From JADJSS01 sp046329815 (GTDB taxonomy: Bacteria > Bacteroidota > Bacteroidia > Chitinophagales > JADIYW01), in NCBI GenBank assembly GCA_046329815.1, contig JAXLTY010000001.1:310001-374000 (forward strand): DNA of 64,000 nucleotides, written 5' to 3'. Each line of letters opens with the position of its first letter. The first letter of the stretch is position 1. The notes beneath the pieces were generated by a model. The model had not been told where the DNA came from. It saw only the letters and a program-made list of their open reading frames with translations, and made no database searches. Position numbers and translations under genes: made by a program. Below, one piece after another: positions 1 to 8,850 of this stretch.

Positions 1-2335
1 TTCCTGTATTGTTGCGAACGTATATATTTCTAAGGTCTTCCGGCTTATTGCGTTCGTCATACATATTCTGTCCGATGATCTGATACTGTTTTCCGTTCAT
101 CAAAAAATAACCGAATCTTCTGCCACTCATAGAAAACTGCAATGTTTGTGCAATATCCTGAACAGAAACACCTAACGACTGCGCTTTATCTTTATCAATC
201 ACGATTTCTACTTCCGGTTTGTTAAATTTAAGATTCACATCATATCCAACAAATACAGGGCTTTTCGACACTTCTTCCATAAATTTAGGAACAGTAGATT
301 TTAATTTTTCAAAATCGAAATTTTTGAGTACAAACTGAACAGGCATACCAAATTTTGCAGCACCTACAGAAATCGTTTGTTCCTGAATGACAAATGCTTT
401 TCCTAAATTAAACTTAGAAAAATTCTTTCCTAAATATTGTGCAACATCGTCTTGTGTTTTTGTTCGTACGTTTTTTTCTTTTAAACGAATACGCATAAAC
501 GCTGTATTTGCTGCACCTGAACCTGTAAAACCTGGCGAAGTCACACTCAATGCGATGCGTTGTTCAGGCACTGAATCTATTACGAATTGCGTAACTCTGT
601 CCACATAATTTTGCATGGCAGTATAAGAAGTTCCTTCCGGCGCCGTAATAGACACGCGGAATGCGCCTCTGTCTTCCATTGGTGCTAATTCTGACTGCAA
701 ATTTTTTCCAATGAAGTAAATCATAGCAAAGCATAATGCTATAATGATAAAAGAAACGCCGCGAATTTTCATGAACGAAGTCAGTGTTTCTTTATAACCA
801 TCATCCATGCTTTTGAAAAATGGTTCTGACTTATCATAAAACCATGAATTCGTATGTACTTTTTTTCCTAATAAAACATTTAAAACCGGTGTTAAAGTAA
901 GTGATACTAAAGCTGAAATTAAAACCGCGCCAGCAACTACAATTCCAAATTCTTTAAATAAACTGCCAACAAATCCCTGCATGAAAACAATTGGTAAGAA
1001 TACAATCGCTAATGTGATAGAAGTAGAAACAACTGCAAAAAATATTTCTTCCGAACCTTCGCGCGCTGCTTGCATTTTTGGCATTCCGAGTTCAATTTTC
1101 TTAAAGATATTTTCGGTTACAACAATACCATCATCAACAACTAAACCTGTAGCTAATACAATAGCTAACAAAGTCAACACATTAATGGTAAAACCAAAAA
1201 TATACATAATAAAGAAAGCGCCAATTAACGAAACAGGAATATCCAACAAAGGACGCAGAGCAATTACCCAATCTCTGAAGAATAAGTAAATAATAATTAC
1301 TACCAATAAAATAGAAATCAGTAATGTTTCTTTTACTTCAGAAATTGAATTTTTCACAAAGACTGTATTATCTAATGCGATGTTGAGTTTAATGTCTTTT
1401 GGAACTTCTTTTTTAATATCTTCCAAACGCTTATAAAACTCATTCGAAATCTCCACGTAGTTAGCGCCTGGTTGCGGAACAAGTGCTAAAGCAACCATTG
1501 CTTCTCCGCTTTCTTTCAAACTTGTTTCAAAATTTTCCGTTCCTAAAACAGCATAACCAATATCTTTTAAACGAACTGTTTTTCCGTCAATGTCTTTGAT
1601 AATAAGGTTATTGAATTCTTCTTCAGTATTGATTCTTCCAAGTGTATTAACATTTAACTCTGTATTTTTTCCGGCAATTTTTCCGGATGGCAATTCAACG
1701 TTTGCTTTATCTAACGCATTTTGAACATCAATTGCTGTCAACTGATAAGCGGCCAGTTTTTGCGGATCGAACCACAAACGCATTGCATAGTTTTTCTGAC
1801 CCCAAATCTGAATAGAACTTACACCAGGAATTGTTTGTAAACGTTGCTGTAAAACATTTACTGCGTAGTCTGTTAACTGCAACACATTCTTGTCTTCACT
1901 CTGTACAGTCATGGAAAGAATTGCATCGGAATTCGCATCTGCTTTAGAAACGACAGGCGCTGCATCAATATCTTGCGGCAATAAACGCAACGCTTGTGAA
2001 ACTTTATCGCGCACATCATTCGCTGCTGTTTCCAGATCTGCAGACAAGTCAAACTCAACCGTAATATTAGATGACCCCTGATTACTTGCAGAAGAAATCG
2101 TACGAATACCTTGCACGCCGTTGATTGCATTTTCCAATGGTTCTGTAATTTGCGATTCAATAATATCTGCATTCGCACCGGTGTAGTTTGTTCGCACCGT
2201 AATTACAGGCGGATCGATCGCCGGATATTCGCGGACACCGAGAAAAGTATAACCAATAATACCAAAAAGGATGATGGCAATATTAAGTACAATTGCAAAA
2301 ACCGGACGTCGTAAACTTAATGATGGTAAACCCAT
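1..2335 (-). CDS. RND multidrug efflux permease, AcrB/HAE1-like (3' end cut by window)
   Basis: Inner-membrane pump of a tripartite RND exporter, driven by proton influx. About 778 codons are present from the ATG at 2335; the family is usually 1020-1060 residues, so the C-terminal quarter lies left of the window. The protein opens with a first membrane helix (RRPVFAIVLNIAIILFG), then the GVREYPAIDPP motif typical of HAE1 pumps. The proton-relay pair is kept in the fourth-helix motif VVDDGIVVTENI (equivalent to AcrB Asp407/Asp408). It is last in a run TetR - fusion protein - pump on one strand, 53 bp after the fusion protein, so one operon is likely. No outer-membrane TolC-like gene is visible; it could follow to the left. 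Drug substrates cannot be inferred. Confidence 0.93.
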   Translation of the reverse strand, partial: MGLPSLSLRRPVFAIVLNIAIILFGIIGYTFLGVREYPAIDPPVITVRTNYTGANADIIESQITEPLENAINGVQGIRTISSASNQGSSNITVEFDLSADLETAANDVRDKVSQALRLLPQDIDAAPVVSKADANSDAILSMTVQSEDKNVLQLTDYAVNVLQQRLQTIPGVSSIQIWGQKNYAMRLWFDPQKLAAYQLTAIDVQNALDKANVELPSGKIAGKNTELNVNTLGRINTEEEFNNLIIKDIDGKTVRLKDIGYAVLGTENFETSLKESGEAMVALALVPQPGANYVEISNEFYKRLEDIKKEVPKDIKLNIALDNTVFVKNSISEVKETLLISILLVVIIIYLFFRDWVIALRPLLDIPVSLIGAFFIMYIFGFTINVLTLLAIVLATGLVVDDGIVVTENIFKKIELGMPKMQAAREGSEEIFFAVVSTSITLAIVFLPIVFMQGFVGSLFKEFGIVVAGAVLISALVSLTLTPVLNVLLGKKVHTNSWFYDKSEPFFKSMDDGYKETLTSFMKIRGVSFIIIALCFAMIYFIGKNLQSELAPMEDRGAFRVSITAPEGTSYTAMQNYVDRVTQFVIDSVPEQRIALSVTSPGFTGSGAANTAFMRIRLKEKNVRTKTQDDVAQYLGKNFSKFNLGKAFVIQEQTISVGAAKFGMPVQFVLKNFDFEKLKSTVPKFMEEVSKSPVFVGYDVNLKFNKPEVEIVIDKDKAQSLGVSVQDIAQTLQFSMSGRRFGYFLMNGKQYQIIGQNMYDERNKPEDLRNIYVRNNTG

Positions 2336-2388
2336 GAATTAATTATTGAATCGGTGAATTAGAGAGTTAATGAATTTCATTTTTAAAT

Positions 2389-3474
2389 TTATTGTAGCAA
2401 TGATTTGCTGGTTGTTTTGGTAATTTTTACTGACATACCTGGTTTTACCTGTAACAAACCTGTTGTCAAAATGGTATCGCCTGATTTTAAACCACTGATC
2501 ACTTGCACTTCACTTGCTGTACGCATGCCGATTTCCACATCTACAAATTTTGCTTTACTGCTGTCTGTAATTACAACGCGCGTTGCTCGGTCATCCGGAA
2601 TTACTGTGTTACTTGGAATCATGATCGCATTTGGTGTTTCTTTTAATTTTAGTTGCACTTTTACATAAGCACCAGGCACTAACTTTGAACTTGGATTTTG
2701 AATCATTGCACGCACTTTCAAATTACGTGTCATTTCATCAATTTGTGGTTCAATAGCAATTACTTTTGCAGCAAATGGCTGTTCAATTCCTGCCACATTA
2801 CATTGCATATTATCACCAATTTGAATAGTGCCTGCATATTTTTCAGGAACAGAAACATCTATTTTTAACTGACTCATATTTTGCAAAGACACAACAATCG
2901 TACTTGGCGAAACATAAGCACCTAAACTTATGTTGCGCAAACCCAGCTTTCCTGAAAACGGCGCACGCAATTCTGTTTTAGCGATCTGTACTTTTAATAG
3001 ATCGATATCAGCATTAATATTATTCAAGGTATTTTCTGCAGCATCGTATTCTGCTTGCGAGACGCCATTTATTTTTAATAATTGTCCGATGCGTTCTAAA
3101 TTTGCCTGAGCTATTTTCAGTTGTGCTTTCGAGCGAACTACTTGTGCCTGCAAGTCTGCATCATTGATTTTTAGCAACAATGTACCTTTAGCAACAACAG
3201 TACCTTCTTTGATATTTAAATACGTTACACGACCAGATGCTTCTGGCTGCAACTGCACTTCATCTTGTGCTAAGATGCTTCCGTTTGCACTTATATTATT
3301 AGCCAGCTTCGAATATTCTGCAACGAAACCGGCAGCCATCAATGTTTGTGGTCCGCCTTTTCCTTGTGGCGCTGCTTTAGCTGCAACTTCTTTATTTTTT
3401 GTATGTTTAACATAAGCCAATCCGATTATAATCAATACTAAAACGAGTGCAAATATTATTTTTCCTTTTGACAT
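2389..3474 (-). CDS. RND efflux periplasmic adaptor (membrane fusion protein)
   Basis: 361 residues, a normal length for the HlyD/AcrA-type adaptor that joins an RND pump to an outer-membrane channel. An N-terminal membrane anchor or signal (about residues 5-22) is followed by the first lipoyl half (EGTVVAKGTLLLKI), an alpha-hairpin rich in Ala, Gln and Leu (about 105-165), the second lipoyl half (LRAPFSGKLGLRNISLG), then beta-barrel and membrane-proximal domains. There is no lipobox cysteine, so it is anchored by the N-terminal helix rather than by lipid. It lies 5 bp after the TetR gene and 53 bp before the pump, which supports co-transcription and one exporter complex. Confidence 0.93.
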   Translation of the reverse strand: MSKGKIIFALVLVLIIIGLAYVKHTKNKEVAAKAAPQGKGGPQTLMAAGFVAEYSKLANNISANGSILAQDEVQLQPEASGRVTYLNIKEGTVVAKGTLLLKINDADLQAQVVRSKAQLKIAQANLERIGQLLKINGVSQAEYDAAENTLNNINADIDLLKVQIAKTELRAPFSGKLGLRNISLGAYVSPSTIVVSLQNMSQLKIDVSVPEKYAGTIQIGDNMQCNVAGIEQPFAAKVIAIEPQIDEMTRNLKVRAMIQNPSSKLVPGAYVKVQLKLKETPNAIMIPSNTVIPDDRATRVVITDSSKAKFVDVEIGMRTASEVQVISGLKSGDTILTTGLLQVKPGMSVKITKTTSKSLLQ

Positions 3475-3479
3475 GTTTT

Positions 3480-4094
3480 TTATTTTATATCATTTATAGA
3501 ATGTATGAATCGTTGTAGTGCATTTTTAAAAACCTGTTCCGCATTTTCATTTCCTGATCTTATCTTATTTACCATACGCATCGCGATAAAACCATGAATA
3601 ATGGAAATCAAATTATCACATAATTCCAACGTGTACTTTTCAGAACGTTTTGCTTTTTGATTGATCTGTGAAAATGCAGCAGTATAGTATTCAATAACTA
3701 AACGCGATTGTGGATTTTTGACACTTTCATTCAGATCGCACACAGCACCTTGCAAGTTGAACATAACCTGATATAATTCAGGATTTACCAATGCAAAATT
3801 CCACCAAACCAATGCATATTCGGTTAAGCGTTTTTCCGCTTTTTTGTATTTGTTATCAACTGCATCAAACTGTCCAAACACTTGCTTAAAACCTTCCTCG
3901 CGTAACGATTGCAAAATCATTTCTTTGTTTTCAAAGTAATGATAAATAACAGGTGCTGTATATTTTACCTTATCGCATATCTTACGAATGGTAACATTCT
4001 GCCAGCCGTCTTTTGCAGCAATATCTTTTGCTACATCTAAAATTGCCTGACGCAATTCTTGTTTTTCTCTCTTTCTTCTTTCTTTGATTGGCAT
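3480..4094 (-). CDS. TetR/AcrR family transcriptional regulator
   Basis: 204 residues. The N-terminal helix-turn-helix is clear (about residues 25-60, with VTIRKICDKVKYTAPVIYHY then FENKEMI), followed by an all-helical ligand domain with no recognisable ligand motif. It is first in the efflux operon and most likely represses it, releasing when a pump substrate binds; this is the usual arrangement and is inferred here. Two palindromes overlap its own -7 promoter element just upstream, supporting autoregulation. The start at 4094 is the only ATG that keeps the very basic N-terminus (KERRKREKQELRQ) common in this family. Confidence 0.9.
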   Translation of the reverse strand: MPIKERRKREKQELRQAILDVAKDIAAKDGWQNVTIRKICDKVKYTAPVIYHYFENKEMILQSLREEGFKQVFGQFDAVDNKYKKAEKRLTEYALVWWNFALVNPELYQVMFNLQGAVCDLNESVKNPQSRLVIEYYTAAFSQINQKAKRSEKYTLELCDNLISIIHGFIAMRMVNKIRSGNENAEQVFKNALQRFIHSINDIK

Positions 4095-4098
4095 TTTG

Positions 4099-4130
4099 TT
4101 AACTAAGTTAAGTTTTATAACAAAGTTATA
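4099..4130 (-). promoter_or_regulatory. Promoter -7 box with two palindromic candidate TetR operators
   Basis: Read on the minus strand, TAACTTTG (4128-4121) matches the Bacteroidota -7 consensus TAnnTTTG and lies 26 bp before the TetR start. It sits inside a perfect palindrome TATAAC-AAA-GTTATA (4116-4130). A second palindrome TTAAC-TAA-GTTAA (4099-4111) lies where the transcript should begin. Both share the core AAC-n-AA-GTT, as expected of two operator copies. No convincing -33 TTG is seen. Binding by the adjacent regulator is inference. Confidence 0.5.
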
Positions 4131-4207
4131 TAAAAATCTATCTGAAAGATTTGTTTTAAGTCAAAAAGCACAAATTTTAAATTAAAATAACTTTTAGATT
4201 AAGATCG

Positions 4208-5827
4208 CTACCATCTCAATTGTTTCCATTTTGAGCTGTCCGGATAGATAATAATATCTTGTTGCGGATCAAAATTGCGCAATGTTACTCTACTGCTCCA
4301 ATCAGCAGTTCTGTATTTAAAATCTGAATTGGAGTAATCGCTTGCGCCTAATGCATCACGCCAAAACCAGTTGCCTGTTTTAGTAAAACCAAGAATCAAT
4401 GTTGAGTCATTTTCTTTTTCTACTTTAATTCCATCTTCAAAACTACATTGATTAAAATGCACCACATCAATAAAATCCTGAGCAATTATTTTATTGGAAC
4501 GATACTTTAATATTTCAGCTAAACCAGCTTTAGTTCTGATCAAATAAATACCTTTATAATTTTCCGGTGTTGCTAATACGAAAATTTTTCTTGCTTTGAA
4601 ATTATAACTGTTGTTATAAGATGTCAGAATTTGTTGTGAAACTTTCCAGTCTGTATTTGTTTTTATTAGAAAAAATAAATTTACGGCAATCAATAATGCT
4701 GCAATCAATCGAGCAACAGTTTTCTGAAATTGATAAACAGCAAAACCTAAAATTGCAAAAATAAAAAGAGAAGAAATATAACCTAATCTGTCGCCTTCAA
4801 CAAAAAGCAGCGTTGTAAAATATAGTTGTAAAACCGGAAACAATGTTATTGCATACAAGCCAATAAACAATAATAAAATTCCTGCTTTTAAATTTCCTTT
4901 TACAAATTTTATCAATAGATAAACGCATGAAGTAATAATCAAAGCAACTAAACTAAAAAACACCAATGGCTTGCAGATAAATTCATATATGGAATTTGCT
5001 GTGTTGTAATTCCAATGTCGAAGTAGAAAAATATACTTCAAAAAATACTTAGCAAAACGTGAGAACGTATCAATGGAAATAAAATTGGTAAACACTTGCG
5101 AACCATAATGCATGATCCATTTATGATAAAAAATTTTGCTCAACGAAAAGAAGAAAACAATCACTAATAATTGTATAAGAAACAAAACAGCGAAATACTT
5201 TTGGTTGATTATTGGTTTTTTAGAAATGAATAAGAAAATAAATATCGCAAGCAACGCAAACGGAATCATAATCGCCTGCTCGATTGAAAACAAAGCGACA
5301 ACAAATAATCCTATTCCAATCAATAAAAATGAAAAAATATTTTTTTGTACATTCAAGATCAGTAAAACTGAAAGCATCAAGCAAATATGCACCACCATAT
5401 ATTGTATGCAAACACGCCAAACCACGACTTCCGTTTGATATGGTGAAATCAAAAATAAAAATGCAGTAATAAAAGCAATCTCAACTGCATTCTTTTGTTC
5501 GAACAATACCAAAATTTTTCGAATGACGCAAAAACTCAGAAATGCCGCAAAAGCATGCAATGTGCAATAGATAAAATACCAGCCGATATTTTCAGAGCCG
5601 AAAATCTTATAAATAGCAAACGTAAAAATATGCTGAAAAAAACGAAGATTGGTGCTACCTGAACAGGAGTAATAATGTATCAAACCACATCTGTCGTAGT
5701 TTGCTTCAAAGCCAATATAATCATCTACAAAACCAGCATGTCTTGTAATGAAATATAAAATAAAACATGTAATTAGGTAAAAACAAAAAACAATTGTATT
5801 TAATTTTTTTTTGTTTTCCATTTTCAA
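4208..5827 (-). CDS. Multi-spanning GT-C-like membrane protein
   Basis: 539 residues with roughly eleven hydrophobic helices, and a C-terminal soluble tail of about 110 residues. Function is not recognised with certainty. The first periplasmic loop carries an acidic GFVDDYIGF motif, and a later loop carries SPYQTEVVVW. The TMTC-like protein at 47 kb has the comparable pair SIDDDY and HPIHTEVV. This acidic first loop plus P-x-x-TEVV pattern suggests a GT-C fold enzyme using a lipid-linked sugar donor, but donor and acceptor are unknown. It lies 8 bp after the SRPBCC gene on the same strand and may be co-transcribed with it. It could also be a non-enzymatic relative of this fold. Confidence 0.7.
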   Translation of the reverse strand: MKMENKKKLNTIVFCFYLITCFILYFITRHAGFVDDYIGFEANYDRCGLIHYYSCSGSTNLRFFQHIFTFAIYKIFGSENIGWYFIYCTLHAFAAFLSFCVIRKILVLFEQKNAVEIAFITAFLFLISPYQTEVVVWRVCIQYMVVHICLMLSVLLILNVQKNIFSFLLIGIGLFVVALFSIEQAIMIPFALLAIFIFLFISKKPIINQKYFAVLFLIQLLVIVFFFSLSKIFYHKWIMHYGSQVFTNFISIDTFSRFAKYFLKYIFLLRHWNYNTANSIYEFICKPLVFFSLVALIITSCVYLLIKFVKGNLKAGILLLFIGLYAITLFPVLQLYFTTLLFVEGDRLGYISSLFIFAILGFAVYQFQKTVARLIAALLIAVNLFFLIKTNTDWKVSQQILTSYNNSYNFKARKIFVLATPENYKGIYLIRTKAGLAEILKYRSNKIIAQDFIDVVHFNQCSFEDGIKVEKENDSTLILGFTKTGNWFWRDALGASDYSNSDFKYRTADWSSRVTLRNFDPQQDIIIYPDSSKWKQLRW

Positions 5828-5835
5828 TAATTCAA

Positions 5836-6288
5836 CTATTTATTTCTTAATGAAGATTCTGTTTCGAGAATTTCTAAAAACTTATCTACTAACGGATTAA
5901 CAAGTTCATCGACTCTTGTTTTTATTACACTTTTTGGAAGCAAACCCAACACGCCGATGCTTGCATCTATTAATAATTTGCAATAAACAGTTCCATCTTT
6001 ATTTTCGCGCATAGTTACTTCCACTTTTTGCTTGAACGGAAACATATCGCATTTGCTGGTCATGATTTCGTATTCTTTATAAGCTGTAACCGTATATTTA
6101 ACATTCAATGGAAATCCTAAGAATACTTCTTTTTCTTGGTAGGTTGAACCAACAATTCCTGGCTTTTTATTTAACCAATAACACTTTTCCTGAAAGTGGA
6201 TCCAGTCAGGACGGCGTTCAATTTCCGTAATTAATTTCCACGCTTCTTCTTTTGTGCAGTTGATATTATTTTCGTATTCAAAGATCAT
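5836..6288 (-). CDS. SRPBCC (START-like) family protein
   Basis: 150 residues, the size of a single polyketide-cyclase/START-like domain. It opens as the family does: a beta-strand, then the helix motif CTKEEAWKLITEIERRPDW, then alternating strands and a long C-terminal helix (about 120-145). There is no signal peptide, so it is cytosolic. The fold binds hydrophobic ligands, but no substrate can be named. The gene follows a long period-7 repeat array directly upstream of its start and runs into the GT-C-like gene 8 bp downstream. Confidence 0.8.
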   Translation of the reverse strand: MIFEYENNINCTKEEAWKLITEIERRPDWIHFQEKCYWLNKKPGIVGSTYQEKEVFLGFPLNVKYTVTAYKEYEIMTSKCDMFPFKQKVEVTMRENKDGTVYCKLLIDASIGVLGLLPKSVIKTRVDELVNPLVDKFLEILETESSLRNK

Positions 6289-6437
6289 GTGTTGGTTATA
6301 GGTTATTTGTTACAGGTTATTTGTTACAGGTTATTTGTTACAGGTTATTTGTTACAGGTTATTTGTTATAGGTTATTAGTTGATATACATAGTCAATCAT
6401 TATTCGTTAATCATTAATCGTTCATTGTTCATTTTAT
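6289..6437 (-). repeat. Period-7 / 14-bp repeat array upstream of the SRPBCC gene, entering the DUF3810 3' end
   Basis: The core is five near-identical tandem copies of the 14-mer ggttatttgttaca (6301-6370), flanked by related 7-mers. On the minus strand each unit is two heptads, ctgtaac and aaataac, running up to the start codon at 6288. Beyond 6371 the period of 7 continues in degenerate form (gttatta, then ttattcg, ttaatca, ttaatcg, ttcattg), so the array extends into the last codons of the DUF3810 gene (MNNERLMINE). The array has no inserted unique spacers. Confidence 0.85.
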
Positions 6438-7479
6438 GTTTCCATGCATAAATCAGCAGCACCATTTTGTCGTAATTATTTGTGCCGTCTTTCACACCGT
6501 TTAATTTCAAATAAATATTATTGATCGCATCACCGATTTTAGCAATTTTAAAATCATGTTTTAAATTATACAAACGAATTTCTTCCAAATCTATCTGAAT
6601 TACTTTCGGCATGGCTGTAACAGTTTGCTTATATGCAGTGCTGTCAGACGATCGGAGCGCAGACAACAAATAGATAAGGTAATTGAGTTCACCACTGTAC
6701 TGCAACGGCAATTTATCAGATTGCATACAGGCAACATAAGCCATGAAATTGCAATCAGCTTCTTCCGTAAAACCATTACCATGCGTCATTTCATGCATTA
6801 AATAAAATGGTTTTTTAGAATGAAAAACCGCATCGTCCACATTGCCTTCGCCAACAAAAGGCAAATATTGTCCGCCAATTCCAAACAGCAAAAATAGATC
6901 ATCAAATACAAACCTGCCACGTACTTTTGATGTATTGTAATTCATTTTTGACAAAGAAGCATTCAGTGCTTCGCTGCAATTGTCTTCAATATTATTGACA
7001 AAAACAATTTGCGGCAACGAAGTTGTATCCGTTTTTATTTTATTTCTAATGCTTACAAGACTAGCTATAGTGGTATCTATTTCTGAACGTATTTCTGTTG
7101 GTGTAATTTCTTTTACTTGCAAACCCAGTTTTTGTTCTATGGAAATTCTGCCGTAATTAAAACCCCAAAAAATAAAAAAGAATGTAATCAGAAATCCGAT
7201 GAACGAAACAATTTTGAAACATCTGGTCAGAAATGGTTCTGGTTTTTCGCGAAAGAAATGTAATATCCATTTGGTAACTATGATAATTAAAAATAATAAA
7301 AATAAATAGTACGATGGAAACGGCAATTTGCCAAATGTGTAATCAAATGTATTGCGAATCAATCGAAATAAACCAAGCGAATAATATTTCTCTATAAATA
7401 AGGCAGGCAGCACATAGCGCAAAATAATGCACAAAACAGACATAATAATCCATTTCCATTTATTAATAGTTTGCCACAT
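6400..7479 (-). CDS. DUF3810 family membrane protein, putative zinc metallopeptidase
   Basis: 359 residues with about three N-terminal membrane helices (to roughly residue 105), then a soluble domain. The motif HEMTHGNGF followed by EEADCNFMAYVAC is the HExxH-type zinc site plus downstream Glu that characterises DUF3810. Proteolytic activity is suggested by the motif but unproven for the family. The last ten codons are built from heptad repeat sequence (MNNERLMINE), so the natural C-terminus may once have been shorter. It is on the same strand as the permease upstream, 56 bp away. Confidence 0.85.
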   Translation of the reverse strand: MWQTINKWKWIIMSVLCIILRYVLPALFIEKYYSLGLFRLIRNTFDYTFGKLPFPSYYLFLLFLIIIVTKWILHFFREKPEPFLTRCFKIVSFIGFLITFFFIFWGFNYGRISIEQKLGLQVKEITPTEIRSEIDTTIASLVSIRNKIKTDTTSLPQIVFVNNIEDNCSEALNASLSKMNYNTSKVRGRFVFDDLFLLFGIGGQYLPFVGEGNVDDAVFHSKKPFYLMHEMTHGNGFTEEADCNFMAYVACMQSDKLPLQYSGELNYLIYLLSALRSSDSTAYKQTVTAMPKVIQIDLEEIRLYNLKHDFKIAKIGDAINNIYLKLNGVKDGTNNYDKMVLLIYAWKHKMNNERLMINE

Positions 7480-7535
7480 AGCTTGACAATATAGGAATTT
7501 TTATTTTGTTAAAAAAATGATGTATTTAAAGCAAA

Positions 7536-8765
7536 CTAATCGAAACGAATTGCTTTCATTGGAGAAATGCGGCTGATCAGTTGCACAGGCAATAATAAAA
7601 TCAGTGTACAAATAAATAATGTTCCGATATTGATTAGAATAATTGCTGCAACATTAAAATAAACAGGCGCTACAGATAAGTAATAATTTTCTTCATTGAG
7701 TTTTATAAAACCGGTGTAATGCTGCAGCACACAAATACCAATTCCGATAACGTTTCCCCAAAAAAGTCCGTTCAGAATAATGTATGCTGCATTATAGATA
7801 AACACTTTCGAGATCGAACGATTATTGGCACCCAGCGATTTTAGAATACCAATCATCTGCGTTCTGTCTAAAATTAAAATAATTAATGCTGTTATCATAT
7901 TGAGCACAGCCACTAATATCATAAAACCTAAGATCAGATATTCATTCACTTTTTGCAGATCCAGCCATTCAAAAATATTGCGGTTGATTTCTTTCATAGT
8001 TTGTGCGTTCACGCTTTGTCCGATGTATTTATAATAGATCGAATCTTTAAAAGCATCCATTTTATTCATATCATGCAAACGCACTTCATAACCAGCCACT
8101 TCATTATTTTCCCAACCGTTCAATTCGCGCAGAATCTGAATATCCATCAACGCAAACTGTTTGTCATATTCTTCCAAACCAGTGTGATAAATACCGCAAA
8201 CCTTTAGTTTTCTGCCATGTGGCGCAGCTAAATCTTTACGAATAAAGTATGCAATCACATTATCACCCACTTTCAATTTTAATTTATTCGCAGTTGATTT
8301 TGAAATTAAAATTTCTTTGCAAACTTCCTGGTTGGTAATGTTTGGTAATTTTCCGTCTTGTACAAATGTTTGAATAGTTTTCCAGTCATAACTTTTATCA
8401 ACGCCTTTTAATGCGATGCCTTCAATATCTGTTTTTGTTTTTAAAATGCATGCTTTCAATATAAACGGCGCGATGTTTTTCACTTCTTTTGCTTTGCGTA
8501 TCTTATCAATCGGCACATCTTTCTGCTGTATCGCAGTCGATTCATACGAGTCGCTGTTTTCAAAATTGGTAATATGAATCTCGCCCCAAAATCCGAAAAT
8601 ACGTTCTTTGATTTCTTTGGAAAATCCGGTCACCATGCATGTCGAAACCAGCATCACCGCAACACTCAACGCGATGGCAACAATAGCAATACGAATAATA
8701 AACCGCGAGAACGATTTCTTATCGCCTAATGCTAAACGTTTTGCTATAAAGAGTTCCGTATTCAT
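7536..8765 (-). CDS. ABC transporter permease, FtsX/LolC-LolE-like
   Basis: 409 residues with the MacB/LolE layout: one N-terminal helix (about 22-45), a periplasmic domain of about 230 residues, then three C-terminal helices (about 275-300, 325-350, 370-400) with the FtsX-type stretch MIGILKSLGANNRSISKVF. Members of this family extract lipoproteins or export other substrates together with a separate ATPase. No ATPase gene is adjacent, so the partner is encoded elsewhere. In Bacteroidota this single permease often takes the LolC/E role; that is inference. A well-formed promoter lies directly upstream. Confidence 0.88.
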   Translation of the reverse strand: MNTELFIAKRLALGDKKSFSRFIIRIAIVAIALSVAVMLVSTCMVTGFSKEIKERIFGFWGEIHITNFENSDSYESTAIQQKDVPIDKIRKAKEVKNIAPFILKACILKTKTDIEGIALKGVDKSYDWKTIQTFVQDGKLPNITNQEVCKEILISKSTANKLKLKVGDNVIAYFIRKDLAAPHGRKLKVCGIYHTGLEEYDKQFALMDIQILRELNGWENNEVAGYEVRLHDMNKMDAFKDSIYYKYIGQSVNAQTMKEINRNIFEWLDLQKVNEYLILGFMILVAVLNMITALIILILDRTQMIGILKSLGANNRSISKVFIYNAAYIILNGLFWGNVIGIGICVLQHYTGFIKLNEENYYLSVAPVYFNVAAIILINIGTLFICTLILLLPVQLISRISPMKAIRFD

Positions 8766-8775
8766 TTATCAACAC

Positions 8776-8808
8776 CAAAAGTATTTCTTTCCTTTTGCAT
8801 TACCAAAA
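8776..8808 (-). promoter_or_regulatory. Bacteroidota-type promoter of the LolE-like permease
   Basis: On the minus strand, TTTTG (8808-8804) and TACTTTTG (8783-8776) are 20 bp apart. This matches the primary-sigma consensus TTG/TAnnTTTG in both boxes and spacing. The -7 box ends 10 bp before the ATG at 8765. It is the most complete promoter in the window. Confidence 0.7.
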
Positions 8809-8850
8809 GTGATGTATAAATTCGAGCACAATATTTGTAATACATTCGCC

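Noticed and set aside
2336..2388. Degenerate repeat (tgaatta-like) between the RND and fusion-protein genes
   Set aside because: Spacing varies between 7 and 8 bp and units are too diverged to assign to the heptad family.
8830..8837. -7 box AATATTTG for the DUF1343 gene
   Set aside because: One mismatch at the invariant first T and no -33 element; too weak to list.
8608..8850. 81-codon N-terminal extension of the DUF1343 protein
   Set aside because: It overlaps the divergent permease gene and its promoter, and a signal peptide begins at 8851.
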